A DNA stretch of 64,000 nt from Blautia hansenii (GTDB taxonomy: Bacteria > Bacillota > Clostridia > Lachnospirales > Lachnospiraceae): assembly GCF_013304445.1 (NCBI RefSeq), contig NZ_JAAITA010000013.1, forward strand, positions 24,949-88,948, in the 5' to 3' direction. The stretch's first letter is position 1, and each line of letters starts with the position of its first letter. The translations under genes and the position numbers were made by a program. Below are positions 25,734 to 35,109 of the stretch, piece by piece. Below the pieces are notes generated by a model that ran no database searches, had not been told where the DNA came from, and saw only the letters and a program-made list of their open reading frames with translations.

Positions 25734-27446
25734 TTATCGACATTTATCAACCGAATCTTCCATGTTCTCCCATACTCCTTCCTGCTCAAAATGTTCCACC
25801 GCACGGCGGGCCCTTTGGGTCAGTTTCCGGTCATATTTCATCATATCCAGAAGGCGAATGGCATTTCGGGTGGTCACGCGCCCTTCTTTCAGAAGATAGT
25901 TAAAGACCACGTCATCTTCTCCCACTTCTTCCTCAAAATGATAGTTTTTATAGCGGTTTTGCAGTATGTAAGACAATTCAATATCATGGGTAGCTGCAAA
26001 AGACAGCACATGGCTTCTGCAAATACTCCACAGAATTTCAGAGGAGGCGGCAATGCGCTCTATGGTATTGGTTCCCCGCAGCACCTCGTCAATGATACAG
26101 AGCAGATTTCCGTCCCGGTCCGCCTCATCCAGAATCCGCTTCAAAGAACGGATTTCCACGATGAAATAGCTCTCTCCGCTTTCCAAATCGTCCCGCAGCG
26201 CCATAGAAGTCATCACCTTAAAATATGGGGCACGGTAAGAAGAAGCTGTGCAGGTGTAAACCGTCTGAGCCAGAATGGCATTAATGGCAACATTTTTCAA
26301 AAACGTAGACTTTCCGGAAGCGTTGGAGCCTGTGACTAAAATTCCGCCCTGGGCAGAAATACTGTTGGATACCGGATGGGAAATCAAAGGATGATACAAA
26401 TCTTCTGTTTCCATTCGGGCCCTGTCCTCGGAAAGAAACTGGGGCAGGCTGTAATAAGGCAGAATTTCCCGGAAAGACGCAATGGAAATCATACTTTCTA
26501 GATATCCGAACAGAGAAATCAGTCCTTCGATTTCTGTCATATGCTCCTGCATGCTGTGCATCATATCGTGAAATTTAATCAAGTCGATATGGGTCATCAT
26601 GCGGATATAGTCCATAAAAAGTCCTCCTAATCCGCCTCCTGCCGTACTGCTGCGCTCCGTTACCCAAAATGCTCCCTTTCGAAAGCCGGAAAGCTGCTTT
26701 TTATACTGTTTTCCCTGCTCCTCATACTCTTTTAGCTGGTGAATCCCTGCTTTTTCCAGCTTCTTCTGGGCCTCAAGAAGCTGAAGTACACAGCCGAAAC
26801 TGGTGAGATAAGCGTCAATTTCTCCCTTTTTGCCCCAATAAGTTCCGATATTTACAAGGCAGACAAGCAGAAAAACCAGCACCCCCGGATTCGGCTTTAA
26901 GACAAAAAACAGCAGCGACAGCAAAAATGCCCCCAAGCAGAGCACCTGTCCCGTTTTTCCCTGAACCGTAACTTCTCTTGTCACATGAACAGCTTCAAAA
27001 ATCCCCACATTTCCCGGTCTTCGGATACTGGCCAAAAGCATTTGCAGCTTCTGCCGTTCTTCCTGATGACTGCGGAAAAACTCTATGAGCCGCTGCCTTT
27101 CCTTCAACTCTTTTTCCTCAAAAACCGGTTTCCGCAAAAGATTATAGAGACATTCCGCCCCTACAGGGGAACAGCTCTGATTGATGAGTATAAAGATACG
27201 GTCCATATCCAGGTCATTCCAGGTAATGTCATCAATGTAAAAGCCGTTTTTTTCACGCTGTCGGAAGAACTGGGCAATATGCTCCAGTTCCTCGTAGGTG
27301 TATTCCTTTTGAGGAATTTGTCCCCAGGAATTTTTTATCCGCGCTAAAAACCTCTTTTGGTTGGAACGATTCTGCACGAGAATCAATATCGATGCAGCCA
27401 GAAAAAACAGCAGCAGAAAAACAAGGTTTGAAAGATTGCTATCCAT
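25734..27446 (-). CDS. Membrane-anchored MutS-like ATPase
   Basis: 570 residues. One N-terminal transmembrane helix (about 8-25) and a hydrophobic pair (about 169-183 and 188-204) flank a helical clamp-like region. The MutS-type ABC ATPase domain (about 365-545) has Walker A GSNASGKST at 373-381, Walker B LLCIIDEVLRGTNT and the SFAATHDIEL switch. The mismatch-recognition domain I and its Phe-X-Glu motif are absent, as is the MutS2 Smr nuclease. It belongs to the poorly characterised transmembrane MutS-related proteins, so mismatch repair should not be assumed. It follows no clear partner; hemL ends 18 bases upstream. Confidence 0.8.
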   Translation of the reverse strand: MDSNLSNLVFLLLFFLAASILILVQNRSNQKRFLARIKNSWGQIPQKEYTYEELEHIAQFFRQREKNGFYIDDITWNDLDMDRIFILINQSCSPVGAECLYNLLRKPVFEEKELKERQRLIEFFRSHQEERQKLQMLLASIRRPGNVGIFEAVHVTREVTVQGKTGQVLCLGAFLLSLLFFVLKPNPGVLVFLLVCLVNIGTYWGKKGEIDAYLTSFGCVLQLLEAQKKLEKAGIHQLKEYEEQGKQYKKQLSGFRKGAFWVTERSSTAGGGLGGLFMDYIRMMTHIDLIKFHDMMHSMQEHMTEIEGLISLFGYLESMISIASFREILPYYSLPQFLSEDRARMETEDLYHPLISHPVSNSISAQGGILVTGSNASGKSTFLKNVAINAILAQTVYTCTASSYRAPYFKVMTSMALRDDLESGESYFIVEIRSLKRILDEADRDGNLLCIIDEVLRGTNTIERIAASSEILWSICRSHVLSFAATHDIELSYILQNRYKNYHFEEEVGEDDVVFNYLLKEGRVTTRNAIRLLDMMKYDRKLTQRARRAVEHFEQEGVWENMEDSVDKCR

Positions 27447-27464
27447 AGGGCTTTGCCTGCCTCC

Positions 27465-28739
27465 TTATGCGAAATACTGCTGCAAAAGCTGCAGGGTTTC
27501 CTGAATGTCTGTCTCCGTATGGGCATCTGAAAGGAACATGGCTTCAAACTGAGATGGCGCCATATGTACCCCGTGGTTTAACATATACTGGAAATAATCG
27601 GAAAAGGCTTTGGTATCTGAGGCTTTTGCAGAAGCATAATCCGTTACCGGCTCTTTGGCAAAGAAGATACAGCCCAGGGAGGACACGGAATTCACCTGGT
27701 ATGGCACATTCTTTTCACGGAAAATGTTTCGGATACCGTCAAAAAGCAGTTCTCCTTTCTGATGCAGGCGTTTATAAATATCCTGGTCGTCCCAAAGGAT
27801 TTTTAACTGGACAAGTCCCGCTGCCATAGCAATGGGGTTTCCGCTTAAAGTCCCTGCCTGATATACCGGGCCTGCCGGCGCCACCATTTCCATAATCTCT
27901 TTTCTTCCGCCGTAAGCCCCTACAGGCATACCTGCACCGATAATCTTACCGTAAGTCACCAGGTCCGGGGTAATTCCGAAATATCCGGCTGCTCCGGCAA
28001 AGCTGAGACGGAATCCCGTAATAACCTCATCGAAAATCAGCAGTGCCCCGTGCTTGTCGCACAAATCCCGCAGACCCTGCAAAAAGCCTTCCTTTGGAGG
28101 AACTACACCCATGTTGGCCCCTACCGGCTCTACAATCACAGCCGCTACCTGATCCTTACTTTCCACCAAAAGCTGCTCTACACTGTTTAAATCATTGTAA
28201 ACCGCAATCATGGTGTCCTGGGTGCAGCCCTTTGGCACACCGGCGCTGTCCGGTACTCCACTGGTCATCACACCGCTTCCGGCACTTACCAGCATAGCGT
28301 CTGTATGCCCATGATAACAGCCGGCAAATTTAATGATTTTGGATTTTCCCGTATAGCCTCTTGCCACGCGCAGAGCGCTCATGACTGCCTCAGTGCCGGA
28401 GTTTACCATGCGAATCATCTCTACATGAGGAATTCTCTCACAGATAAATTCCGCCATTTCCACTTCTTTTTCCGTAGCACAGCCAAAACTCAGACCGTTT
28501 TCACTGGCGCGGATAACCGCTTCCTTAATCTGCTCATTGTTGTGTCCTAAAATCATAGGTCCCCAGGAATCAATGTAGTCAATGTATTCGTTTCCGTCCA
28601 CATCAAAAATTTTACAGCCCACTGCTCCCTGAATAAAGCGTGGTGCTTCCGTTACAGAGCCATAGGCCCGTACCGGGCTGTTGACGCCTCCCGGAATTCT
28701 CTTTACTGCTCTTTGAAATAATTCTTCTGATTTTGTCAT
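27465..28739 (-). CDS. hemL: Glutamate-1-semialdehyde 2,1-aminomutase
   Basis: 424 residues, PLP-dependent class III aminotransferase fold. It turns glutamate-1-semialdehyde into 5-aminolevulinate. Characteristic segments are RIPGGVNSPVRAYGSV at the N-terminus, FDEVITGFRLSFAGA, the lysine-bearing TYGKIIGAGMPVGAYGG and YQAGTLSGNPIAMAAG. The ATG overlaps the hemB stop (TAATG). It closes the tetrapyrrole precursor operon. Confidence 0.97.
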   Translation of the reverse strand: MTKSEELFQRAVKRIPGGVNSPVRAYGSVTEAPRFIQGAVGCKIFDVDGNEYIDYIDSWGPMILGHNNEQIKEAVIRASENGLSFGCATEKEVEMAEFICERIPHVEMIRMVNSGTEAVMSALRVARGYTGKSKIIKFAGCYHGHTDAMLVSAGSGVMTSGVPDSAGVPKGCTQDTMIAVYNDLNSVEQLLVESKDQVAAVIVEPVGANMGVVPPKEGFLQGLRDLCDKHGALLIFDEVITGFRLSFAGAAGYFGITPDLVTYGKIIGAGMPVGAYGGRKEIMEMVAPAGPVYQAGTLSGNPIAMAAGLVQLKILWDDQDIYKRLHQKGELLFDGIRNIFREKNVPYQVNSVSSLGCIFFAKEPVTDYASAKASDTKAFSDYFQYMLNHGVHMAPSQFEAMFLSDAHTETDIQETLQLLQQYFA

Positions 28740-29725
28740 TATCCGATTCTTCCTTCCTCTATAAATCTGGCAATTTCTTTTGCAAAATAAGTGAGATAAA
28801 TGTCTGTGCCTGCCCGGTATGCACTGGCTGCCATCTCACAGATAATCCGGTCTTCCTCAATGTAGCCAAGTTTTGCCCCGGCTTTTACCATGGCATATTC
28901 TCCGCTGACTGAGTAAGCAGCCACCGGAATCTGAGTCCGGTCCTTTACCTCCCGTACCATATCCAGATAAGACATGGCAGGCTTCACCATAAGAATATCC
29001 GCGCCCTCTTCCACATCCAGAAGGGCCTCTTTCAGCCCCTCTCTGCGGTTATGAAAATCCATCTGGTAGCTTTTCCTGTCTCCAAAAGACGGCGCAGAAC
29101 CTGCCGCGTCACGGAAAGGACCGTAAAAAGCAGAGGCGTATTTCACCGCATAAGACATAATGGGAATTTCCTTGTGTCCATTCCTGTCCAAAAGACTGCG
29201 GATAGCCCGTACTCTTCCATCCATCATATCAGAGGGCGCCACCATATCCGCGCCTGCCTGTACATGGGAAAGGGCTGTTTTTGCCAGAAGTTCCAGAGTT
29301 TTATCATTTTCCACTTCATGTCCGCAGAGGACGCCGCAGTGTCCGTGAGAAGTGTATTCGCACATGCACACATCGGTAATCAGGTACATATCGCCCTGAA
29401 ATTCCGCTTTTGCCTTCTCTAAAGCCTTCTGCACAATACCATCGCTGGCATATGCCTGGCTTCCCACCTCATCCTTCACATCAGGAATACCAAAAAACAT
29501 TACCTTATTGACTCCTGCGTCCAAAAGCTCCTCCAAAGCCTTTGGAAGCCGGTCAACGCTGTAACGGTACTGACCCGGCATAGTAGCAATTTCTTCCTTG
29601 ATTCCCGTACCTTCTTTTACAAAAATCGGATAAATCAGAGAACTTTTGTCTATTCGTGTCTCTCTGACCATTTTCCGCATAATTTCGCTGCCTCTTAATC
29701 TTCTTGGCCTGATGTTCATATCCAT
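28739..29725 (-). CDS. hemB: Porphobilinogen synthase (5-aminolevulinate dehydratase)
   Basis: 328 residues from the ATG at 29725, which has GGAG nine bases upstream; the open frame begins earlier with a TTG. It condenses two 5-aminolevulinates to porphobilinogen. The zinc-type cysteine cluster CMCEYTSHGHCGVLCGHE and both Schiff-base lysine regions (SYAVKYASAFYGPFRDAAGS and ILMVKPAMSYLDMV) are visible. Confidence 0.97.
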   Translation of the reverse strand: MDMNIRPRRLRGSEIMRKMVRETRIDKSSLIYPIFVKEGTGIKEEIATMPGQYRYSVDRLPKALEELLDAGVNKVMFFGIPDVKDEVGSQAYASDGIVQKALEKAKAEFQGDMYLITDVCMCEYTSHGHCGVLCGHEVENDKTLELLAKTALSHVQAGADMVAPSDMMDGRVRAIRSLLDRNGHKEIPIMSYAVKYASAFYGPFRDAAGSAPSFGDRKSYQMDFHNRREGLKEALLDVEEGADILMVKPAMSYLDMVREVKDRTQIPVAAYSVSGEYAMVKAGAKLGYIEEDRIICEMAASAYRAGTDIYLTYFAKEIARFIEEGRIG

Positions 29726-29745
29726 AATTTCCAACTCCTTCTGCC

Positions 29746-31263
29746 TTACTTGCAGGCTGTTTTTCCTTTTAATTCTATTACCAGAGTAAGAAGGCTGTCA
29801 ATAGACGCTTCCCGGGCCATATACGTTTCCATGCCAAGAGCCGCCGCCTCAGCCTGGGTCTGTCTGCCAATGCAGGCTGCCCTCACTTTGGTATAATCCA
29901 GTCCCGGTGTGGCTTCTTTAAAGCCCCGCACCGTAGACGCGCTGGTAAAGACCGCACAGTCAATGCTTCCTGTTTCAAATTCTTTTTTGCGGTCAAGCAA
30001 ATCCCTGGTCTCATAGAACGTATCGTAAATGGAAATGTCATCTACCAGAATCCCCGGCTTTTTGGCAAGCTCTGCAAGGATTTCCTGATTGCACATTTTT
30101 GCACGGGGAAGCAGAATTTTCTCCGTTCCCTCACAAAGCTCACAGAGCCCTCTTCCAAGAGCCTCTCCGTCGAAAACCTCCGGCATATAATCAGCAAAAA
30201 AGCCCTTTTCTTCTAAAGCTTTTTTCGTCCCTTTTCCAATGGCGGCAACTTTCAAGTGCGCCAGTTTCCGAATGTCAGTGGCGGATTTTAACAATTCCTC
30301 AAAGAAAATCCGCACTCCGGTAGGGCTGGTAAATACAACCCACTGGTAAGTATCCACTGCTTTTAGGGCTTTATAAAGCAGCGTCTGGTCTTTTAAGGGT
30401 TCTGTGCGGATAGCCGGAAGTTCCAGAACTTCCGCCCCCAAAAGCCGCAGCCTGGAAGCCATAGAGGAAATCAAATCTCTTGGCCTTGTAACCATAACCT
30501 TATACCCGGAAAGAGGCAGCTTTTCATGCCAGGCAAACTCTTTGGCCAGAGCACAGACCTTTCCCACTACAATAATAGCAGGGGTCTCAATGCCCTGTTT
30601 CTTAACTTCTTCCTCCAATGTAGAAACCGTTGCCACAATTCTTTTCTGACCTGCTGTAGTTCCTTTCTGCAAAATCGCCGCAGGCATATCCTGATCCATA
30701 CCTGCCTGCAAAAGGGACTGGCAGATATCAGAAAGCGCGCTGACTCCCATTAAAAAGACCAGAGTTCCCTTTGTATGTACCAGTGCGTTAAAATCAATAT
30801 CATAAGCCGCTCCCTGCTTCTTATGCCCCGTAATAATGTGCACCGAAGAGGTAAAGTCCCGGTGTGTCACAGGAATTCCATTGTAAGCCGGCACGGCAAT
30901 GGGAGAAGTCACACCCGGAACTACTTCGTAGGGAATCCCCTCTTTCACCAGCAGTTCCAGTTCTTCCCCGCCCCGTCCGAAAAGGAAGGGATCCCCGCCT
31001 TTTAAGCGCACCACACGGTGTCCTTTCTTTGCTTCTTCTACCAATACCTGATTAATCTGTTCCTGGGGCATAGTGTGATGAGAAGCCCGTTTTCCCACAT
31101 TGATACAGCGGGCGCTCTCCGGTATCCGGGAGAGAATTTCCTGTCCCACCAGACTGTCGTAAACCACCACCTCTGCCTGCTGCAGTGTTTCCATTCCTTT
31201 TATGGTAAAGAGCCCCGCATCTCCCGGTCCCGCTCCTACCAGCCAGACTTTTCCTGTACTCAT
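29746..31263 (-). CDS. cobA-hemD: Uroporphyrinogen-III C-methyltransferase / uroporphyrinogen-III synthase fusion
   Basis: 505 residues from the ATG at 31263. Residues 1-245 are a SAM-dependent methyltransferase (LVGAGPGDAGLFTIKG, VRLKGGDPFLFGRGGEE, GTLVFLMGVS) that makes precorrin-2. Residues 250-505 are the HemD cyclising synthase (YKVMVTRPRDLISSMASRL, WVVFTSPTGVRIF, VFTSASTVRGF). The fusion is common in Clostridia and channels hydroxymethylbilane to precorrin-2, the branch point for siroheme and B12. The lack of uroporphyrinogen decarboxylase nearby fits a B12-directed pathway. Confidence 0.96.
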   Translation of the reverse strand: MSTGKVWLVGAGPGDAGLFTIKGMETLQQAEVVVYDSLVGQEILSRIPESARCINVGKRASHHTMPQEQINQVLVEEAKKGHRVVRLKGGDPFLFGRGGEELELLVKEGIPYEVVPGVTSPIAVPAYNGIPVTHRDFTSSVHIITGHKKQGAAYDIDFNALVHTKGTLVFLMGVSALSDICQSLLQAGMDQDMPAAILQKGTTAGQKRIVATVSTLEEEVKKQGIETPAIIVVGKVCALAKEFAWHEKLPLSGYKVMVTRPRDLISSMASRLRLLGAEVLELPAIRTEPLKDQTLLYKALKAVDTYQWVVFTSPTGVRIFFEELLKSATDIRKLAHLKVAAIGKGTKKALEEKGFFADYMPEVFDGEALGRGLCELCEGTEKILLPRAKMCNQEILAELAKKPGILVDDISIYDTFYETRDLLDRKKEFETGSIDCAVFTSASTVRGFKEATPGLDYTKVRAACIGRQTQAEAAALGMETYMAREASIDSLLTLVIELKGKTACK

Positions 31264-31276
31264 GTTATCTGCTCCT

Positions 31277-32167
31277 TTATTCTTGATTTTTGCATGTATC
31301 ACGCAGTTTTTGTGCAAGAGAAATACCCAGCGTTTCCCCTTCTTCTGCCGGACCGGTTATCATGCCTTTTTCATATTTTCCGGTTTCTTCATCATAATAC
31401 AAGCCCCGAAGGACGATTTCCTTCTCACGGACTACGGCATGGGCTGCTACAGGAGAGGAACAGCCGCCGTCTAAATGCCGGACAAAGGCCCGTTCTGCCA
31501 CTGCCGCATAGAATCCCTCCAAGTCGGAAAATTCCTTCAGATAATCCCCAGGCTCTCCGGCCCGTCCCTGCACTGCCAGAATTCCCTGTCCTGCAGCGGG
31601 AATCATCTCTTCCGGCTGAAAATACCGGGAAATCCGTGCTTCAAGCCCAAGCCGTTTCAGTCCTGCCGCAGCCAGTATGAGAGCGCTGTATTCCCCGCTG
31701 TCCAGTTTTTTCAAACGGGTCTGGACATTGCCTCTTACGCTTTTGCACTCCATATCCGGATACAGTTCTTTTAACTGCAAAATTCTCCGGAGACTGGAAC
31801 AGCCAATGGGTTTCGTCTTATCCAGCGTATGTACCCCTTGGGGAAGTACCAGCACATCCCTTGGGTCTTCTCTTTTGGAAAAAGCCAGAAGCGGCAGTTC
31901 TTTTGGTACTTCCATGGGCATATCTTTTAAGCTATGCACGGAAATGTCCGTTTTTCTGTCTAAAAGAGCTTTGTCCAATTCTTTTACAAAGAGTCCTTTC
32001 CCGCCGATTTTATCCAGGGTTCTGTCCAGAATCTTATCCCCCGTGGTTTTCATGGTGTAAATCTCCACCTCTATGTCTTCGTGGCTGTCCTCAATGGCCT
32101 TTTTCACCATTTCGCTCTGCACCACTGCCAGTTTGCTCTCCCGGCTTCCAATGATTATTTTTCGCAT
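31277..32167 (-). CDS. hemC: Hydroxymethylbilane synthase
   Basis: 296 residues. It polymerises four porphobilinogens on a dipyrromethane cofactor. The start IIGSRESKLAVVQSE, HSLKDMPMEVPKELPLLAF, GCSSLRRILQLKELYPDM and the cofactor cysteine in HLDGGCSSPVAAHAVV are all present. Its start overlaps the sirC end by 13 bases. Confidence 0.97.
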   Translation of the reverse strand: MRKIIIGSRESKLAVVQSEMVKKAIEDSHEDIEVEIYTMKTTGDKILDRTLDKIGGKGLFVKELDKALLDRKTDISVHSLKDMPMEVPKELPLLAFSKREDPRDVLVLPQGVHTLDKTKPIGCSSLRRILQLKELYPDMECKSVRGNVQTRLKKLDSGEYSALILAAAGLKRLGLEARISRYFQPEEMIPAAGQGILAVQGRAGEPGDYLKEFSDLEGFYAAVAERAFVRHLDGGCSSPVAAHAVVREKEIVLRGLYYDEETGKYEKGMITGPAEEGETLGISLAQKLRDTCKNQE

Positions 32168-32655
32168 TTTTCTTCTTCCTTTCGGATTTGTTCCAGGGCT
32201 TTCCGGGTTTTTTCGCGGACCTCTTTTACCTTTTTGTGGTCTTTTCCGCTGCCGTTAAAGCCCAGCACCACGCCTTCATATTCCAGAATACCCGGAAAAT
32301 GAAAATCACATTTTTGCTGATTGCTGGCCGTATTCACCGGAATCCCCAGACATTTGCAGGCGCTGTAAATGTCCTCATTGACTTTTGTATCATCTGTGGT
32401 AGCCAGCACCACATCTGCTGCATACAAATCTTCCCGGTCATAAGGTTTTTCTTTATATACCAGCTTTCCTTCCTCAAAAAGCTGTGCAATCCTCTCTGTA
32501 CAGGCCGGAGCAATGACGATAAGCTCCCCTGCAAAAGACAGCAGCGTCTCTGCTCTCCTTGTGGCAATCTTCCCCGCGCCAAACACTACGACTCTCTTTG
32601 TGCTCAGGTCTATAAACACAGGAAAAAATTTTTTATTTTCCTTTTCAGTTTTCAT
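32155..32655 (-). CDS. sirC: Precorrin-2 dehydrogenase / sirohydrochlorin ferrochelatase-like (SirC/CysG N-domain)
   Basis: 166 residues: an NAD-binding Rossmann start (RVVVFGAGKIATRRAETLL), VVLATTDDTKVNEDIYSAC and NTASNQQKCDFHFPG. It oxidises precorrin-2 to sirohydrochlorin. The protein is shorter than Met8p or the CysG N-domain, and the C-terminal dimer domain is reduced to a short basic helix, so dehydrogenase activity alone is more likely. Sirohydrochlorin is the substrate of the CbiK chelatase encoded across the divergent promoter. It overlaps hemA by 11 bases. Confidence 0.88.
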   Translation of the reverse strand: MKTEKENKKFFPVFIDLSTKRVVVFGAGKIATRRAETLLSFAGELIVIAPACTERIAQLFEEGKLVYKEKPYDREDLYAADVVLATTDDTKVNEDIYSACKCLGIPVNTASNQQKCDFHFPGILEYEGVVLGFNGSGKDHKKVKEVREKTRKALEQIRKEEEKCEK

Positions 32656-33874
32656 ACAGTTTTTCCAGTCCTTCCACGCAGTTTAAAAATTCCTTTTCTT
32701 CCAGAGAATCCTTCAGCCCGAACATCATTTTGTTAACCACCTTTGCCGCAGCTGTATCAATGGCCTGCAACAGATTTTCCCGGTCTTTTTCTTCCATGGG
32801 AGTTTTCCGCAGAATTTTCAGTATCCGGAGATTTAAATCCTGCACCGCCTCTGCCTTAATGTCCTGGATTCTGGGAATTAAGTCTCTGCCGCCATACCAG
32901 TTGTAAAAATCCTCCATCTGTTCCTGCAAAATTTCCCCGGCTTTTTCCAGACTCTGCTGCAGCTTCGGAGAAACCGCATCAATCTTAAAGCTGTCTATGT
33001 CGTACAGGGTAATACCGGAAAGTTCTCCGGCAGAGGGTTCAATATCCCTTGGTACGGCCAAATCAATCAATACCAGATGTTCCACGGGCGGGACGGTTTC
33101 CAGAAGCTCCCTGGTCAGTGTATAGTTAGGACTGGCCGTAGCGCTGACAACCAAATCGCACTGAGGCAGAAATTCTCCCCGGTCACCGTAATTAATCCGC
33201 TCACAGCCCTTGGGGATATTGACAATGCCGCTTCGATACTGGCGCACCGTAACCGTCACCTCTGCACCTGCTTCTCTAAGAGCCAGCGCCGCCACCTTGC
33301 CCATTTCTCCGTTTCCGATAACCATGCAGGTTTTGCCAAACAAGGAAAAGCCCTTTTCCTCCAGGCAGTGAATGGCTTGATGAATCACGGAACTGTTGCC
33401 CCTGGAAAAGATGACTTTTGTCTTTACCTTCTTGGCTGCCGTCACCGCCATGCGAAACAGTACCTCCAGCACATTGTCCGTGCAGTAGGCTTCCCTGGAC
33501 AAACTCAGGGCATCCTTTACCTGGGTAATGATCTGGTCTTCTGCCAGAATCTGGGATTTCAGACCGCTGGTAAGATAAAAAAGATGTTCTACTGCTTCCT
33601 CTTCTGTCCTTTCCGCAAAATACTGTGCATATTCTGCCGGTTCTTTCCCTTTTTCCCGGCACAAAAATTCATAGAGAGAACCCTGCCAGTCTTCCGTGGT
33701 GCTTGCCCAAATTTCCATTCGGTTGCAGGTAGACAAAATAATACAGCCTGCAATGCCCGGTTCTTCCTTTAAATGTTCCATTGCAGCTACAGCGTTTTTC
33801 TTGGTAAAAGAAAACTGTGCGCGGATGTCCACGGCTGCTCTGCTGTAGTCAATGCCAATCATGGAAATACTCAT
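32645..33874 (-). CDS. hemA: Glutamyl-tRNA reductase
   Basis: 409 residues, the first committed step to tetrapyrroles by the C5 route: reduction of glutamyl-tRNA to glutamate-1-semialdehyde with NADPH. The active-site cysteine is in IILSTCNRMEIWAS. The NADPH domain has KTCMVIGNGEMGKVAALAL, and the C-terminal dimerisation helix bundle follows. First gene of the six-gene hem operon, divergent from the cobalt-transport operon. Confidence 0.96.
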   Translation of the reverse strand: MSISMIGIDYSRAAVDIRAQFSFTKKNAVAAMEHLKEEPGIAGCIILSTCNRMEIWASTTEDWQGSLYEFLCREKGKEPAEYAQYFAERTEEEAVEHLFYLTSGLKSQILAEDQIITQVKDALSLSREAYCTDNVLEVLFRMAVTAAKKVKTKVIFSRGNSSVIHQAIHCLEEKGFSLFGKTCMVIGNGEMGKVAALALREAGAEVTVTVRQYRSGIVNIPKGCERINYGDRGEFLPQCDLVVSATASPNYTLTRELLETVPPVEHLVLIDLAVPRDIEPSAGELSGITLYDIDSFKIDAVSPKLQQSLEKAGEILQEQMEDFYNWYGGRDLIPRIQDIKAEAVQDLNLRILKILRKTPMEEKDRENLLQAIDTAAAKVVNKMMFGLKDSLEEKEFLNCVEGLEKLYEN

Positions 33875-33925
33875 TGTTTTTTAATCTCCCATATCTTTTG
33901 TTGCTTTTCTTAAAAATCTTTTTTC

Positions 33926-33954
33926 ATCTTAGCATAGAATTCTTTTGGGTGCAA
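33926..33954 (-). promoter_or_regulatory. Promoter of the hemA operon
   Basis: On the minus strand TTGCAC (33949-33954), a 17-base spacer and TAAGAT (33926-33931), about 50 bases before the hemA ATG. No riboswitch is seen in this short leader. Confidence 0.55.
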
Positions 33955-33998
33955 CTTAAGTATTTTGTGATTTTTGTACAATTTCATTTGACAAAACA

Positions 33999-34026
33999 TT
34001 GACAAAATTTCCCTATATGCTACAAT
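33999..34026 (+). promoter_or_regulatory. Promoter of the cbiMNQOK operon
   Basis: TTGACA (33999-34004), a 16-base spacer and TACAAT (34021-34026), just upstream of the riboswitch. Confidence 0.65.
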
Positions 34027-34040
34027 GGAACAAGAATCGA

Positions 34041-34202
34041 ATGTATAACGGTGCCTGCTATGCAGGAGAATAGGAAAGTTAAGTGAAAATCTTACACGGT
34101 CACGCCGCTGTAATGGAGGAGCTGTATTTTAATATGCCACTGTTGTAATGGGAAGGCAAAATGCAGCAAAGATACCTGAGTCAGAAGACCTGCCTTATAC
34201 AT
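34041..34202 (+). ncRNA. Cobalamin riboswitch (classical type)
   Basis: The aptamer is closed by ATGTATAA (34041-34048) with TTATACAT (34195-34202). Inside are the conserved GGTGCC start, a GGAAA...GTGAAAATC core, CGGTCACGCCGCTGTAA, GCCACTG, GGGAAGGC and the B12 box GAGTCAGAAGACCTGCC near the 3' end. Adenosylcobalamin binding would fold it and favour the terminator at 34299. It controls the cobalt importer and chelatase. Confidence 0.93.
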
Positions 34203-34298
34203 GCGATTTACACAGGTTACGAACGATGGCCTTGTGTAAGAACAGGTTGGCTCATAGCATATCAATTCACCTTGCTATAACCTCTTGTTCTTCTGATG

Positions 34299-34335
34299 CC
34301 TGTCGGTCCCTGCCGTACAGGTTTTTTATTTTATT
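34299..34335 (+). terminator. Riboswitch-controlled terminator before cbiM
   Basis: CCTGTCGG pairs with CCG(T)ACAGG (34299-34321) and is followed by TTTTTTATTTTATT. It ends 26 bases before the cbiM ATG, with a roughly 95-base segment between it and the aptamer for the antiterminator. Confidence 0.85.
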
Positions 34336-34361
34336 CATGCAAATCAGAAGGGAGAAGAAAA

Positions 34362-35108
34362 ATGAGTAAAAATCAAAAACGTATTCTGGTACTGGCAAGC
34401 GCCTTTGCGCTTACCTTCGGCATTGTCCCAACCGTCAGTGCCATGCACATTATGGAAGGTTACCTTCCGGGAGGATTCTGCATCGCATGGGGTGTCCTGT
34501 GCGTACCGTTTCTCATTGCAGGATTCATGTCTATCAAAAAAACTTTAAACGAACACCGAAATCTGGTCACCCTGCTGGCTATGTCCGGCGCCTTTGTCTT
34601 TGTAATTTCTTCCTTGAAGATTCCTTCCGTAACCGGAAGCTGTTCTCACATGACAGGCACCGGGCTTGGAGCAATTCTGTTTGGCCCGTCTGCCGTTTCC
34701 ATTCTGGGGCTGATTGTTCTCCTGTTCCAGGCTATTTTACTGGCACACGGCGGACTGACTACGATTGGAGCAAACACATTCTCCATGGCAATCGCAGGAC
34801 CTTTTGTATCTTATGGTCTTTATGTTGTGCTGAAAAAGGCCAATGTGGATAAAAAAGTCTGTGTATTTTTGGCCGCATTTTTAGGTGACTTATTTACATA
34901 CTGCGTGACTGCGGTACAGATGGCTCTTGCCCATCATGCGGATACCACCTTTGGCGCTGCAGTAGGCAAATTCCTGCTGGTATTTGCACCTACACAGGTT
35001 CCTCTGGCTCTTATTGAAGGCGTCATCACGGTATTGATTATCATGGGTCTGGAAACCTATGCTAAACCGGAACTTCGTGCGATTGGTTATTTAAAGGAGG
35101 GAAAATAA
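34362..35108 (+). CDS. cbiM: Cobalt ECF transporter substrate-binding component
   Basis: 248 residues, about seven membrane helices. The start at 34362 has GGAG upstream. An N-terminal signal-like segment ends at TVSA, after which M28-H29 (AMHIMEGYLPGGFC) give the metal-binding N-terminus typical of mature CbiM. GSCSHMTGTGLGAILFGP and GGLTTIGANTFSMAIAGPF are family signatures. Energy-coupling cobalt uptake with CbiN, CbiQ and CbiO. Confidence 0.96.
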   Translation: MSKNQKRILVLASAFALTFGIVPTVSAMHIMEGYLPGGFCIAWGVLCVPFLIAGFMSIKKTLNEHRNLVTLLAMSGAFVFVISSLKIPSVTGSCSHMTGTGLGAILFGPSAVSILGLIVLLFQAILLAHGGLTTIGANTFSMAIAGPFVSYGLYVVLKKANVDKKVCVFLAAFLGDLFTYCVTAVQMALAHHADTTFGAAVGKFLLVFAPTQVPLALIEGVITVLIIMGLETYAKPELRAIGYLKEGK

Positions 35109-35109
35109 G

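Noticed and set aside
25541..25903. 120-residue plus-strand frame at the end of the MutS-like gene
   Set aside because: Half of it is antisense to the conserved MutS-like C-terminus and it lacks a ribosome-binding site.
34148..34369. Open frame inside the cbiM leader
   Set aside because: It lies in the riboswitch and terminator and has no protein-like features.
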